Assembly (NCBI RefSeq): GCF_963678635.1
Contig: NC_087063.1
Coordinates: forward strand, 28,019,649 to 28,083,648
DNA: 64,000 bases
Direction of reading: 5' to 3'
Source: Symsagittifera roscoffensis
Lineage: Eukaryota > Xenacoelomorpha > Acoela > Convolutidae
Made by a program: the position numbers and the translations under genes. Positions 1 through 10,290 of this stretch are shown piece by piece. The notes beneath the pieces were generated by a model. The model ran no database searches, was not told the origin of the DNA, and saw nothing but the letters and a program-made list of their open reading frames with translations. Every line of letters begins with the position of its first letter. Within the stretch, counting starts at the first letter, position 1.

Positions 1-388
1 CTATATTAGATTACATAATTAGCCTTGTTAATGAAATGAAGTTCATACATTTATATTTATTTAACTATGTAAATATTGATGGTAATTAATACCAACGAGA
101 GGAGATATATACCGAGCTACTAATCAATTGGGTAGACTTGAAGAGAATAAAATATTAGAATCATGCTCTAACTTGCGCCGATCGACTAGCGATATTCCAG
201 AAGTTAAGAACCGAATCCTGCGTCCTTAAAAGCAAGATAAGTCTTAACCGCTCGAGACATATAAATTATGGAAACAATCAATAACAATCGATAGCCAGTA
301 GCGCTAATTAATATTCGAACAGCTTACAACATTATCAATAAACGACGATATAGCTGTCCACAGCCATCCGAAGGGACACTATATCACA
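1..388 (+). repeat. Element 1 5' LTR (left end outside window)
   Basis: The sequence matches 10326-10713 base for base as far as I can see. The right end is ATATCACA at 381-388, followed directly by TGG of the primer-binding site. The missing left part corresponds to 10291-10325 of the 3' LTR, giving a full LTR of about 423 bp with TGTGACA...TATCACA ends. Confidence 0.93.
259..342 (+). promoter_or_regulatory. Putative LTR promoter (TATA-like) and poly(A) signal
   Basis: ATATAAAT at 259-266 is a TATA-like box, and AATAAA at 337-342 lies about 75 bp downstream and 46 bp before the LTR end. That spacing fits a U3-R-U5 layout in which transcription starts just after the TATA box. A second AATAAA lies at 146-151. 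This is inference from position and sequence only. Confidence 0.4.
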
Positions 389-405
389 TGGTGACTGTCG
401 CGGAA
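389..405 (+). other. Element 1 primer-binding site and start of leader
   Basis: TGGTGACTGTCGCGG begins immediately after the LTR. A TGG complementary to the CCA end of a tRNA is the expected start of a minus-strand primer site. I cannot name the tRNA with certainty. The leader continues to 1028; I see no convincing gene in it. Confidence 0.7.
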
Positions 406-1028
406 GATTCTACTTCTGGATTCACCAAAAGTCATCGGCAATTGCAATTTTCACCACACGAGCGGACAACGACAACCTGACGTTGCTGAAACAGAACAGG
501 GCAACACAACCCGTTTCACCCAGCAACGCTCAGATGTGGAAAGCAGAGCAACATTCAGCGAACAACTGAGACAGACAGGGAGAAAAAGAAGACAGCCTCA
601 ACTTCTCAACATCTCCGGGCTGAAAGTTTCTCCAATCTACAGAAGCAGATGTGGATTGTGACCTACAACATCACTACTTCTTGTTCCAGTCAGAAGGCAG
701 GGCAGCTGAGCTACTGACAAGGCAGACAAAGAAAGCAAATCTACAGGTTTTTCAACAATCAACAAAAACAGTTAGTTAAAACAAAACTCGAAACTCAAAC
801 CTGCAGTAAATTGATATAATTATCATTAAGTTTCCCCACCATAGAAGTCAAGTAACGGAAACTTTAGCATTACCATATAATTGCATCAATAAATCTGATC
901 AGTGATACTGCTAGCCTTCTTTAACAGCTAATTTATATAACAAACTCCCTAGTGTTCGCCCTAAATTGAATAAGTGCTGTATCTTATCATCAACTGTATC
1001 ACCCTGATATTCATTCGACTGTATTACG

Positions 1029-2327
1029 ATGGCACACGCGCAAGTTTCGGTCGAACCCTATGGAGGAACGGAAAAAGAAGACTTTTCAGAATTCGAGCAA
1101 CTTTTTCAAGGCTACATCGGAGTAGCAGCGATACCAAACGCACAACAAGCGAACTTCTTGCAACTGCACCTACGAGACAACGCGCTGCGATTCTACCAGA
1201 CACTAGGACCAGCAACTCGAGCGAACGTTCCCGCGAGTCTCATAGCCCTGAGGGATCACTTTTGCAACCCCCAACTTCAAGAAATCCACGTTTTGAATTT
1301 AGAACAACTGCGATTCAACCCGAAAACAGATACCCCAGAGAATTTCTTGGTCAACTTAACGAAAAAAGCGCAGCGAGCGTATCCGACACCAGATTTGCCA
1401 GCTGTCGCCCCAATTGATCCTGCAATAATTGGAGCACCTGCAGCAGCAGAAGCAGCACGATTCCACCGAGAAACTGCTCAAAGGCAAGAAAGGATAGATG
1501 CTGTACATGACAACCGAAATGAACAAATTAAACGACTGTTCATTAAGGGAATGCCAGGGTGGCTGAGATCAAAACTGATGGAACAACCACCTGCAACTAC
1601 AGTTCAGGAACTGTGCAACCTGACCAAGAAGCAAATCACAATTCGTGAGATTTGCCGAAAAGACGATTACCCGGAAGACGGATTTAATGAAATAAACGAC
1701 AAAGTCTCAGAAAAACTAATAAGCGCTATCACAAAAATGTCCACAAATCAGGAAAAAATGGAGAAGCAGCTTAACGAAATGAGATCACAAATAACTGAGC
1801 AGTCGAATAAACAATCGAATCCGCTCCCCGAACAAAATCGGAACAACAACAGTCAGAGTGATCAGTATAGTGGCTATCAGCCAAACCAAAATACTTGGTA
1901 TGGACAACAACGAGGCAACAGAGGTGGAAGACGTAGAAATAATTGGCAAAATAAGTTTGATTTCAACAATACTCAGCCAAACTTTCACCATATGCCACCA
2001 GTTGCACAACAGCCATATTCGCAATTGTACCCTCAAAATCAGCAGTACCCAAACATGTACCAAAATCAACAGCCAATGGTTCAAATGCATCCATCAGCAC
2101 AATTCCAACAGTCCCAAAATTACCCGACGCAACATTTTGTCGCAAATCAAATGCCTCAAGCTGAAACGCAAAATCCAAACGGACCTTTCGGACCAATGGT
2201 GCGATCATCAGCCAAATTTTGTGACGTTTGTGGAAAATTTAACCACACAGCAAGTCAATGCTGGTGGCGACAGAAACCACAAGGACGCGGACAAAACTTC
2301 CCGTTTCCAAACGAGCCAAAAAACTAA
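1029..2327 (+). CDS. Gag of Element 1 (432 aa)
   Basis: The 432-residue product is the structural nucleocapsid/capsid polyprotein that packages the element RNA. Residues ~1-240 form an alpha-helical, capsid-like region. Residues ~240-390 are rich in Gln, Asn, Pro and Tyr with an Arg/Gly patch, typical of an RNA-binding linker. One CCHC zinc knuckle (C-x2-C-x4-H-x4-C) begins at about Cys398. The ATG at 1029 is the first in a long open frame after the leader. The 3' end overlaps the pol frame, and the last sense codons form a slippery heptamer. There is no internal break. Confidence 0.9.
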   Translation: MAHAQVSVEPYGGTEKEDFSEFEQLFQGYIGVAAIPNAQQANFLQLHLRDNALRFYQTLGPATRANVPASLIALRDHFCNPQLQEIHVLNLEQLRFNPKTDTPENFLVNLTKKAQRAYPTPDLPAVAPIDPAIIGAPAAAEAARFHRETAQRQERIDAVHDNRNEQIKRLFIKGMPGWLRSKLMEQPPATTVQELCNLTKKQITIREICRKDDYPEDGFNEINDKVSEKLISAITKMSTNQEKMEKQLNEMRSQITEQSNKQSNPLPEQNRNNNSQSDQYSGYQPNQNTWYGQQRGNRGGRRRNNWQNKFDFNNTQPNFHHMPPVAQQPYSQLYPQNQQYPNMYQNQQPMVQMHPSAQFQQSQNYPTQHFVANQMPQAETQNPNGPFGPMVRSSAKFCDVCGKFNHTASQCWWRQKPQGRGQNFPFPNEPKN

Positions 2328-5300
2328 TAAAGCCACTGAGTCAGCCCCCTAAATCATCGAAATCACCTAAATCATCACCTAACGAACTTTTCCAACCTGA
2401 TGAGATACTTAGCCTTTACGCAATAATCCCTGCGGAAGGAACAGTACTGACGTACACGAAATTACGTTTCTCATCGGGATTACAACGTAGAGCCCTGGTC
2501 GATACAGGAGCCTGCGCAAATGTTATCTCAAAACAGACATTTGAAGACCTAAAAGAAGAAAAATCGCTATTTCGCCCTCTTGAAGTAAATGAACCCAAAC
2601 TGAAGAGAGTTAGAATGGCAGGAGGACAACAAGTCTCCATTGAAACTGAAGTAACGTTAGAATTCCGATTGGCAGACATGACCTTTATAGAATCATTTCT
2701 CGTTCTTCATACAGCCAATTCAATAATTCTAGGAAATCCTTTCTATAAAAAACATCATATTCATGTCTGTCCGAAGTATAATCTACTGCATTTCAAAGAT
2801 ATGACCCTTCAAATCAACGAAATAAAACCTCCAAACGAGCCAAGAAGAGTCAATAGAGTGAAAAAATTCCCTTTGCTTATGACAAAACGTCAAACAATAG
2901 CCCCGCATCAGACAATTCTTGTAGAATGCCAGCTAGAGAACACATGTCAAGACATGGAAAAAACTACCGGAACCGTGATTCCAGCTCAGGAATTTGAAGA
3001 AAACTGTGAAATTGCGTTCACTTCTTCAATAAGCGAAGTGCTAAAAAACAACTTGTTGTATATCACAGCGTTTAACATCACCGATCATCACATTACTTTG
3101 CCTTTCAAAACCGAAATTGGGAAATTTTCAATTCTGACTCTGAAAGAAGCAGAAAATTTATTCCCCATCGAACCTGAAATGATTGCATTTGCAAAAATGA
3201 ACCACCCGGACGATATTGAAATGGGCATTAATGAGCTAATTCAACAATCATGTGATAGTCAGCAGCCCCAAATGAAGCATGAACCTGAGTATGAAAAATT
3301 TTGGTTTCCTACGCCTGAAACATGTCAAAACCCTGAATTACTTCCTCAAATCCAACGCGACATTTACGACCAAATTCTTCATTTTCAAGGTCTTGAAAAA
3401 CTTGAACCGAAAACGAAATGTCAAAATCGATTGACATTTATCAAGAACTTTAAGTGGGAGAATTCAGTGTTGACAGAAGACCAAAGGTCAAAAGTAGAAG
3501 ATTTGCTTGTTGACTTTTCGGACATCTTCGCCAAACATAGATTCGATGTTGGGTACAATTCCGACCTCAAAATCAAACTAAAACCGGAACACACACGACC
3601 TCTGTATACACAAGGACCACCCACGCCGATACATTTGCGACACGAATTGACAGTGGAACTTGCCCTTATGCACTATTATGGACTTATAACAACATTGTCA
3701 CATTCAAAATACAGTAGTCCACTATTTGCACATCGAAAGCCATCTGGTAAATTGCGGATGTTGATTGACCTCAGAAGGATAAACCATTCACTCAAGAATG
3801 ACTATATCAACAGCAACTTTCCGATCTCAAACATGACCGATGCTTCGAACCACTTCGCAGGAAAGAGCTTGTTTACCAAACTTGATTGCTCACAAGCATA
3901 CCACTGTGTGCAAATGGCAGATGACCTTTCAGTCCAACTTTTGGCATTTAACTTCGGTTCACGAACTTACGCATACAAATGCCTGGCTCAAGGTCTAAGT
4001 AAATCAGTAACAGGATTTAGTTCTTTTATCCGACACTACCTTGATCCATGCTTAGCTGCGGACCTATGTACACAATTCATGGATGACATAGGGAGCGCTG
4101 TGTATAACTTCGATGAAATGATACCGACCCTTTCGAAAATATTCGAATGTGTACGGAAGTCAGGACTTAAATTGTCGCCGAACAAATGTGAGATCGGAAC
4201 ACAAAGACTGAAGTTCCTGGGTAACATAATCACACCAGCAGGAGTGTCACCGGAACAAGAGAAAATCTCCACGTTCTTAAAGAAAATTAAAATGCCACAA
4301 ACTGTAAAACAAGTTAAACGACTAATCGGTTTTGTACAGTTTTTTCGCAACTATATGCCAAGCCTAGGAGAAAAACTGATACCATTTTATCGACTCCTCA
4401 GAAAAGATGTTGCTTTTCAAACGGATGAGGAGCACCACAAAAGTCTCGAAGTGCTAAAGCATGATCTGATACAAGCAACAGACATAACACTTCGGTTACC
4501 AAAACCAGGATTACAATACGTAATACTCTGTGATGCAAGCTATCATGGAACCGGTTTTGTGCTCATGGTTGAAGACTATGTGAAGACTGACAATAAAAGT
4601 GAAATGAAAACGTATGCACCAGTGTCTTTTGGATCAAGACTCTTCAATACAGCACAACTGAAGTTCTCCATATACTACAAAGAGTTCTTAGCTCTATATT
4701 TTGCTCTCGATCAATTCTCTCATTTCATTTGGGGATCATCTAAACCAGTGATAATACTGACTGATAATCGGAGCCTGACACAGTTTTTTCAAGCAAAAAC
4801 CATTCCACCATCAGTTTGGAATTTCTTGGATCGAGTCATGGCATTTAACATCATCATCGCGCATATACCTGGAAAAGCAAATTATGCAGCAGATTTTCTC
4901 TCACGAATGCAAACAGACCCATCAGCTTCTCTCTCCCTGAAACTGACGGACAAAATTCCGGTACGAGAGATTCAAATCGACACGACAGCTAAAGTACCTG
5001 ATGCATCTCTCAACCTGATCCAACCAATGGAGGAGATCTTTCCCGAAAAGAAGAAACTTGACGATAATCTGAGAACACAATTGATTGAACTAGGACTCTA
5101 TGAAAACGTTATGCGAGAGCTCAACACGCAAGACGATAGCGATACTATTCAACCACAAAACTTCGTCCGACTATCAGGACCATTAATTGCCGCAGTTGGA
5201 TATCCCGATCCTGCTGACATTTTTCATGACCTGAATTTGAGTCATGAAGTTCTCAATCTGAAAAATGAACAAGAAAAGGATCCTGATATCGAAGATGTGA

Positions 5301-7792
5301 AGAACTGGATACGGAACGAACAAGTTCCAAACCTCACGTACGAAAACAGTCGAAAGAAGAAATATGCGAAGCAATTTAATCGACTCATACTTGAAAACGA
5401 CGTTCTGTACCGAAACTTCTTCGATGACACAGGAAAGGTGAAGTATAAACAATACTGCCTACCTAAACATCGTTGGAAAGAAGTTGTGTATCGACTCCAC
5501 AACTCGCCAACTGGCGGACATCTTGGAATGACAAGGACATCAGAAGAGTTTAGAAAACGATTTTACCTTCCCGGCTTCACTGAATTTCTGAAAAATACGA
5601 TTAAAAATTGCCTGACGTGTCTGCAACTCAAACAAGCAACGGCAAAGCACCAGATTCCACCATTACAACCAATTTCATCATTGCAATGTTTCCCAGGCGA
5701 TATGATGCAAATTGATATAGTTGGACCAATGAAGTCACCAGTCTACAAGTTTGTTCTCACTGGAATCGATGTATTCTCGAAATACTTGTTTGCAGCACCA
5801 TTGACGAATGCTAGCGCTGATACTGTTGCAAGAGAACTTACAAAGATGTTCTTTGTTCATAGTTATATCCCGAAGAAGATTCTAGCTGATCTTGGAAAGA
5901 CATTTACTTCAGAACTGATGCACGAATTGACGACATTGCTCGAAATTCAACTTAACCATGCCACACTAAAACATCCGCAGACTATCGGTCTTGTCGAACG
6001 ATCTCATGGACCACTTAAACGAATCCTAAAGCTGAACACCAATGAACAATGGTCGGACTGGCACAAATATGTCCCACTGGCAACATTTATCCACAATACT
6101 TCATACTCTTCATCAATTGGATGCTGCCCAAGCTCAATTTTCCATGGAAGAGAACCGACAAAACCACTTGATCTCCGCTTCTCAACGAAAGCAATTGAAA
6201 CAGTAACAGCTGAATCTGATTTTGTCACGGCAATGCAAGATGCGATGTTAGAAAAGTTCAAAGAAACGAAAAAGAACTTAATTTCAGCTTACCATAAATA
6301 CCGAGGATATTACGATCAAAAAGCACTTGCCCAGCCACTGAAACAGCATTCATTTTGTTTATTATTAAATCCTCTGTTGACAACACAATCAGATTTTGGG
6401 AGCAAATCAATGCAAGTCTGGATACCATTGTACAGAGTTGAAAAAGTATTGACAAATTCAAACTACATCATTCGTAAAATGGGAACTAATTTCACACAAT
6501 GCGTACACCGGATTCGTCTCAGACCTGTTATTCCACAGCATCAACCAGAAGATCTCGAGACTATTGATCCAAGCAAATTTGAAACGGATCCCTCACTTGG
6601 TAAATATCGAAGTGAACCAGGACTCTTCGACGATTCTTTGCCCAAACTCTTAGACGACATCCAACCCGCAACCGGTGGACAAAGCAACTTTCCCGATGCA
6701 CCTGCTCGAATCCGACTGTCAGTACCTCTTGGAGGACCCGCAGCAGCCCCAATCGCTCCTGCAGCAGTCCCAATTCCCGCAGCAGCACCAATAGTTGCAC
6801 CATTACCTCTGGTACCGCTACCAATAGCAGCACCGCCGCCACCAGCACTTCCACCGGACCCAGATCCAGAACCATTAGCTCCACCTGAGTTTGAATACAA
6901 CGATGGATTAATTAACGACGAACCAATGAACGAGGCAGTGGTAACAATGCCTACTACAGTTAATCTCGAAAACGATGGACAAAACCTGGCCCAAGAAACC
7001 TCGCGAACGAAGCGCAAAGCAGCAGTCGAAGCGCGAGACAAAATATTTTGCCAAACGCGCTTCAACAACGATGTGAGATATCACCCAATACCACCACGCG
7101 AATTGCAACTGCGCACATTCAGCCTACGAACAGTAGATGGACACGAAGTGGCTCCAATAACGTTCAGTCCAAGATCAACTCAAAACGAAAACCGATCAAA
7201 AATAAAGAAGAAGGTAGAAGAGGCAAATGGATCTTTCCCTCCACGCGAAACGAAAAGAAATATAATAAAGGACAGTGTACAACGAGCGAAGCAACTGACT
7301 AAAACTAAACGTAAAGACGAACCTGGAAGCAGCAAAGATTCGGTGAACTCAATCTACGATGAACCAAATATCTTTGTTGGACCAGGAAATGTTTTACAGT
7401 TCCCAGGCTCTATAGCGCACTGTGTCTCAAGTGACTTTCACATGAACAAAGGAGTAGCACGACAAATCAGCAGTGCCTATCCATGTATGAGGCCAACACT
7501 ACAAAGCATTGAAACACCAATAGTTGGGTCATCAGTTGCTGTGTCTTTGCCTTGGGAAAACAAGTCAATTTTCAACCTGGTTACAAAATCACAAAACTTT
7601 GACAAGCCAACATACTACGATTTGTCAAGAAGCCTCAACTGCATGAAGCAGCAGCTATTGCAGAAAGGAATAAACGCAATAGCCATGCCAAAAATTGGAT
7701 GTGGACTCGATAAATTGAAAGAAAGTAGAGTTTTCAGCCTAATTTGCGACATTTTCGGAAAAACTAACATCAAAATCTTTATTTATCTATGA
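2258..7792 (+). CDS. Pol of Element 1: protease, RT, RNase H, integrase, macro domain
   Basis: This polyprotein is made as a Gag-Pol fusion by -1 frameshifting, so the first codon at 2258 is nominal. Visible domains, numbered from 2258: aspartic protease with DTGA at Asp82; reverse transcriptase ~450-690, whose catalytic box is FMDD at 607-610 (Phe for the usual Tyr, both Asp kept); RNase H ~750-870; integrase zinc finger (HHCC) ~1075-1122; and a D,D35E core with Asp1153, Asp1211 and Glu1247. A Pro/Ala-rich linker (~1488-1545) and a basic region lead to a C-terminal macro domain (~1704-1844). The macro domain keeps AHCVSSD, LVTK (Lys1777) and GCGLD (Asp1818), the positions equivalent to Lys84 and Asp125 of human OARD1/TARG1. 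The gene is intact. The macro fusion is the odd feature. Confidence 0.93.
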   Translation: MLVATETTRTRTKLPVSKRAKKLIKPLSQPPKSSKSPKSSPNELFQPDEILSLYAIIPAEGTVLTYTKLRFSSGLQRRALVDTGACANVISKQTFEDLKEEKSLFRPLEVNEPKLKRVRMAGGQQVSIETEVTLEFRLADMTFIESFLVLHTANSIILGNPFYKKHHIHVCPKYNLLHFKDMTLQINEIKPPNEPRRVNRVKKFPLLMTKRQTIAPHQTILVECQLENTCQDMEKTTGTVIPAQEFEENCEIAFTSSISEVLKNNLLYITAFNITDHHITLPFKTEIGKFSILTLKEAENLFPIEPEMIAFAKMNHPDDIEMGINELIQQSCDSQQPQMKHEPEYEKFWFPTPETCQNPELLPQIQRDIYDQILHFQGLEKLEPKTKCQNRLTFIKNFKWENSVLTEDQRSKVEDLLVDFSDIFAKHRFDVGYNSDLKIKLKPEHTRPLYTQGPPTPIHLRHELTVELALMHYYGLITTLSHSKYSSPLFAHRKPSGKLRMLIDLRRINHSLKNDYINSNFPISNMTDASNHFAGKSLFTKLDCSQAYHCVQMADDLSVQLLAFNFGSRTYAYKCLAQGLSKSVTGFSSFIRHYLDPCLAADLCTQFMDDIGSAVYNFDEMIPTLSKIFECVRKSGLKLSPNKCEIGTQRLKFLGNIITPAGVSPEQEKISTFLKKIKMPQTVKQVKRLIGFVQFFRNYMPSLGEKLIPFYRLLRKDVAFQTDEEHHKSLEVLKHDLIQATDITLRLPKPGLQYVILCDASYHGTGFVLMVEDYVKTDNKSEMKTYAPVSFGSRLFNTAQLKFSIYYKEFLALYFALDQFSHFIWGSSKPVIILTDNRSLTQFFQAKTIPPSVWNFLDRVMAFNIIIAHIPGKANYAADFLSRMQTDPSASLSLKLTDKIPVREIQIDTTAKVPDASLNLIQPMEEIFPEKKKLDDNLRTQLIELGLYENVMRELNTQDDSDTIQPQNFVRLSGPLIAAVGYPDPADIFHDLNLSHEVLNLKNEQEKDPDIEDVKNWIRNEQVPNLTYENSRKKKYAKQFNRLILENDVLYRNFFDDTGKVKYKQYCLPKHRWKEVVYRLHNSPTGGHLGMTRTSEEFRKRFYLPGFTEFLKNTIKNCLTCLQLKQATAKHQIPPLQPISSLQCFPGDMMQIDIVGPMKSPVYKFVLTGIDVFSKYLFAAPLTNASADTVARELTKMFFVHSYIPKKILADLGKTFTSELMHELTTLLEIQLNHATLKHPQTIGLVERSHGPLKRILKLNTNEQWSDWHKYVPLATFIHNTSYSSSIGCCPSSIFHGREPTKPLDLRFSTKAIETVTAESDFVTAMQDAMLEKFKETKKNLISAYHKYRGYYDQKALAQPLKQHSFCLLLNPLLTTQSDFGSKSMQVWIPLYRVEKVLTNSNYIIRKMGTNFTQCVHRIRLRPVIPQHQPEDLETIDPSKFETDPSLGKYRSEPGLFDDSLPKLLDDIQPATGGQSNFPDAPARIRLSVPLGGPAAAPIAPAAVPIPAAAPIVAPLPLVPLPIAAPPPPALPPDPDPEPLAPPEFEYNDGLINDEPMNEAVVTMPTTVNLENDGQNLAQETSRTKRKAAVEARDKIFCQTRFNNDVRYHPIPPRELQLRTFSLRTVDGHEVAPITFSPRSTQNENRSKIKKKVEEANGSFPPRETKRNIIKDSVQRAKQLTKTKRKDEPGSSKDSVNSIYDEPNIFVGPGNVLQFPGSIAHCVSSDFHMNKGVARQISSAYPCMRPTLQSIETPIVGSSVAVSLPWENKSIFNLVTKSQNFDKPTYYDLSRSLNCMKQQLLQKGINAIAMPKIGCGLDKLKESRVFSLICDIFGKTNIKIFIYL
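2318..2324 (+). promoter_or_regulatory. -1 ribosomal frameshift slippery heptamer A AAA AAC
   Basis: In the gag frame the codons read CCA AAA AAC TAA, so A AAA AAC sits in the exact X XXY YYZ register directly before the gag stop (2325-2327). Pol lies in the -1 frame and is open here. This is one of the classic retroviral -1 slip sites. I did not establish a downstream pseudoknot. Confidence 0.85.
7369..7792 (+). other. Macro (ADP-ribose-binding/hydrolase) domain at the Pol C-terminus
   Basis: Within the pol reading frame this segment reads as a whole macro domain. It has an N-terminal strand (IFVGPGNVLQFPG), the ribose/phosphate loop AHCVSSDFHMNKGVA, the strand FNLVTK followed by KPTYYDL, and AMPKIGCGLDKL. 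The pattern matches the TARG1-like branch of macro domains, which remove ADP-ribose from glutamate and aspartate. The residues equivalent to the catalytic Lys and Asp are both present. Activity is inferred, not shown. Confidence 0.82.
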
Positions 7793-7827
7793 CGAAAAAT
7801 CCGGATATCAGCTAGTACCGTTCATGC

Positions 7828-8154
7828 ATGCATTCAAAACATTTGCCACTACAGCCCACGTTGAAGTCGATCGAAACACCACAAGTTGGGGCCTCAGTAT
7901 CAATGCACATTCCTTCTCAAAACAAATCAATATTCAATCTAGTGACAAAAACGCAATATTTCAATAAACCGTCTTACTATGATCTTACACGCAGCCTCCG
8001 CTGCATGAAGAAACAGCTAATCGAACAAGGAATCAAACAAATCGCTCTTCCCAAGATAGGATGTGGACTTGATAAACTACGAGAAAATACGGTTTTTAAC
8101 ATAATCTTCGAAATCTTCCGAAAAACAGACATCAAAGTCTTCATATACGTCTGA
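7828..8154 (+). pseudogene. Truncated duplicate of the macro domain
   Basis: This 108-codon frame, different from the pol frame, repeats the C-terminal three quarters of the upstream macro domain. It has TLKSIETP, IFNLVTK, KPSYYDL and PKIGCGLDKL, with clear synonymous and conservative changes, so it is not a recent copy. The first quarter, which holds the ADP-ribose-binding AHCVSSD loop, is absent. Nucleotides 7812-7835 still faintly resemble the start of the duplicated block. It is most simply a decayed tandem duplication after the pol stop. A readthrough, frameshifted or spliced second domain cannot be excluded. Confidence 0.7.
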
Positions 8155-8194
8155 CAACAATATCGACCCCCTCAATCATCATCATATGACCCCA

Positions 8195-9045
8195 AATGAC
8201 GCTACAGAAGCCTGGCGCAGGAGGAAATGTACAGAACTCGAGATATCAAAAAACACCTCAACCTCCCATGTATTAAGATCACGAATAAAAAAGTTTCGAG
8301 CACCCCGACAACTCAGTGATCGGATCTCGAAAATTTTGACACCAGTGAGCTCTGTAGCACCAATGAGGAGCCTGCAGAAGCGCAGCGCAGGAGGAAATGT
8401 ATAGAACTCGAGATATCAAAAAACACCTCAACCTCCCATGTATTAAGATCACGAATAAAAAAGTTTCGAGCACCCCGACAACTCAGTGATCGGATCTCGA
8501 AAATTTTGACACCAGTGAGCTCTGTAGCACCAATGAGGAGCCTGCAGAAGCGCAGCGCAGGACGAAATGTATAGAACTCGAGATATCAAAAAACACCTCA
8601 ACCTCCCATGTATTAAGATCACGAATAAAAAAGTTTCGAGCACCCCGACAACTCAGTGATCGAATCTCGAAAATTTTGACACCAGTGAGCTCTCTAGCAC
8701 CAATGAGGAGGATCCTGAAGCCCGGCGGAGGAGGAATTAATTAAAAGCCGAGATCTCAAAAATCACCCTCTCCGGCCATGTATTAAGATGGGGAATAAAA
8801 AATCCTCACGTCCCCCATCAAACTTCTGAATGGATTTTGAAAATTTCACTACCAATGATCCCAGGACCACCAATAAGGAGGCTCCAGAAGCTCGGCGGAG
8901 GAGGAAATGTGTACATCTCGAGATACGAAAAATCACCCTCACCGCCCATGTTTAAGCATTACGAATAAAAAAGTTTTTCGTCCCCCATCAACGAGTCGAA
9001 GGAAATTCAAAAATTTTGGGCTCATTAATCTTCAAATCACCAATG
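8195..9045 (+). repeat. Five tandem 170-bp repeats
   Basis: The marker ACGAATAAAA (or GGGAATAAAA) occurs at 8281, 8451, 8621, 8791 and 8961, spaced exactly 170 bp apart. Units 1-3 are nearly identical; units 4-5 are diverged but keep the period. Each unit contains an ATGTATTAAGAT...GAATAAAA block and ends near CCAGAAGC/CGGAGGAGGAA. Short open frames here, including two identical minus-strand 64-codon ones, are products of the repetition. Confidence 0.9.
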
Positions 9046-10280
9046 ACGAACAGGCACGAAGTTGTTCCACTACCAGACCAAAATTTGATGACATACATCA
9101 ATTCTCAACATTCCCATGTATTAGTATAGGAAAAACAAGAAAAATAACTTTCGAGGGATATCTTTGCAGAAATGCGGAAAGAAAACACTCAAATGTGCCA
9201 GCAAAGATCCAACGGAATTGTTAGGACAACCCTGAAAGGTTACAAGTAATGCTTAAAAACAACACGCGAACTTGAAAAACTAATTAGAACATCATAAATA
9301 TCAACAAATTTGATGAAAAACTGAAATTCATCAATTTTAATTCTAACTGATGCCAAATTTTGCTCAGGCGAACCAGCAAATTGCCTGAATAGCCTATAGG
9401 AGTGAAGTGCAGCTACAGTTGAAGAAACGAATTGAAAACACGAAAAGCCAGACACTGCACAAAATACGATGATCGCGACCAATGCAAAAACATCGTTGAA
9501 ACGTGTAATTTTGACATTTTCAAATAATAAAGTCGATCACCTTCATTCAGGGAGTAAGGCCAACAAAGGCACAAAACACCCATACGAAGAAGACAAAAAG
9601 ACTTTTGAGGGAACAAAAACAAAAAACGAGTAGAAGACGAAGGATCAAATTATAAGCATGTATAACAGAGTACAAATTGCGTTTCTAGTTGAAAAGCTTC
9701 AAAAACAAAGTGAATATTTCAATAAAACAAATCATTGTTAAGTTGTTGAAAACACATTCGCAATTATTGAGGATACGAGAAGAACTTAACAGCCTCATCT
9801 TAACTTAGACACCGACCTCAGCATCGATAGAGCAACACGAATGCCAAGCAACGAACGAACAAAGACAGCGATACCAAAATGTGAAACGAAACGACGACCA
9901 AAACTAGTCTGCTAATCCACGCGACAGAACTTGCCGTGCAAATTCAGCTACAGCTGACAACTGAATACATCATGATATCATTAATCTGACCCTATCATCT
10001 ATCACTTAACTCCCTTAACCCGACTCAATGTGGCTTCCTATCCCCATTTAAATATTTCCCATTTAAACTCAATTGAATTCTCTTTCACATAATGTAAATT
10101 GAAGTAATAACCTGTGCTTCTAAACCAATGAATGTTAATTATTTTTGTGATAACTTGATAGTTCAATTACTCATTTTCCTGTAGCAGTATATATTTTGTC
10201 AATCTGATTGTCGATTTTAAACTTAATTATTTTAACTGTAAACAGTCAAAAACTGAAAACCACCCGGGAAGATTTCTTCT
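9046..10280 (+). other. Element 1 3' non-coding region
   Basis: This AT-rich stretch between the tandem repeats and the 3' LTR has no protein signature that I recognise on either strand, and no env-like frame with a signal peptide or membrane anchor. Confidence 0.55.
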
Positions 10281-10290
10281 TGTGAGGTAG
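10281..10290 (+). other. Element 1 polypurine-tract-like primer (PPT)
   Basis: TGTGAGGTAG lies directly before the inferred LTR start TGTGACATCA at 10291. The purine stretch GAGGTAG is short. If the LTR instead begins at TGTGAGG (10281), the PPT would lie further upstream. Confidence 0.4.

Noticed and set aside
4076..4087. FMDD box as evidence of a dead reverse transcriptase
   Set aside because: Both catalytic Asp are kept and Phe commonly replaces Tyr in this position, so it does not imply inactivation.
6541..7068. 175-codon minus-strand Gly/Ala-rich frame
   Set aside because: It is the antisense of the Pro/Ala-rich linker of pol.
8279..8643. Two identical 64-codon minus-strand frames
   Set aside because: They are the same frame read in two copies of the 170-bp repeat.
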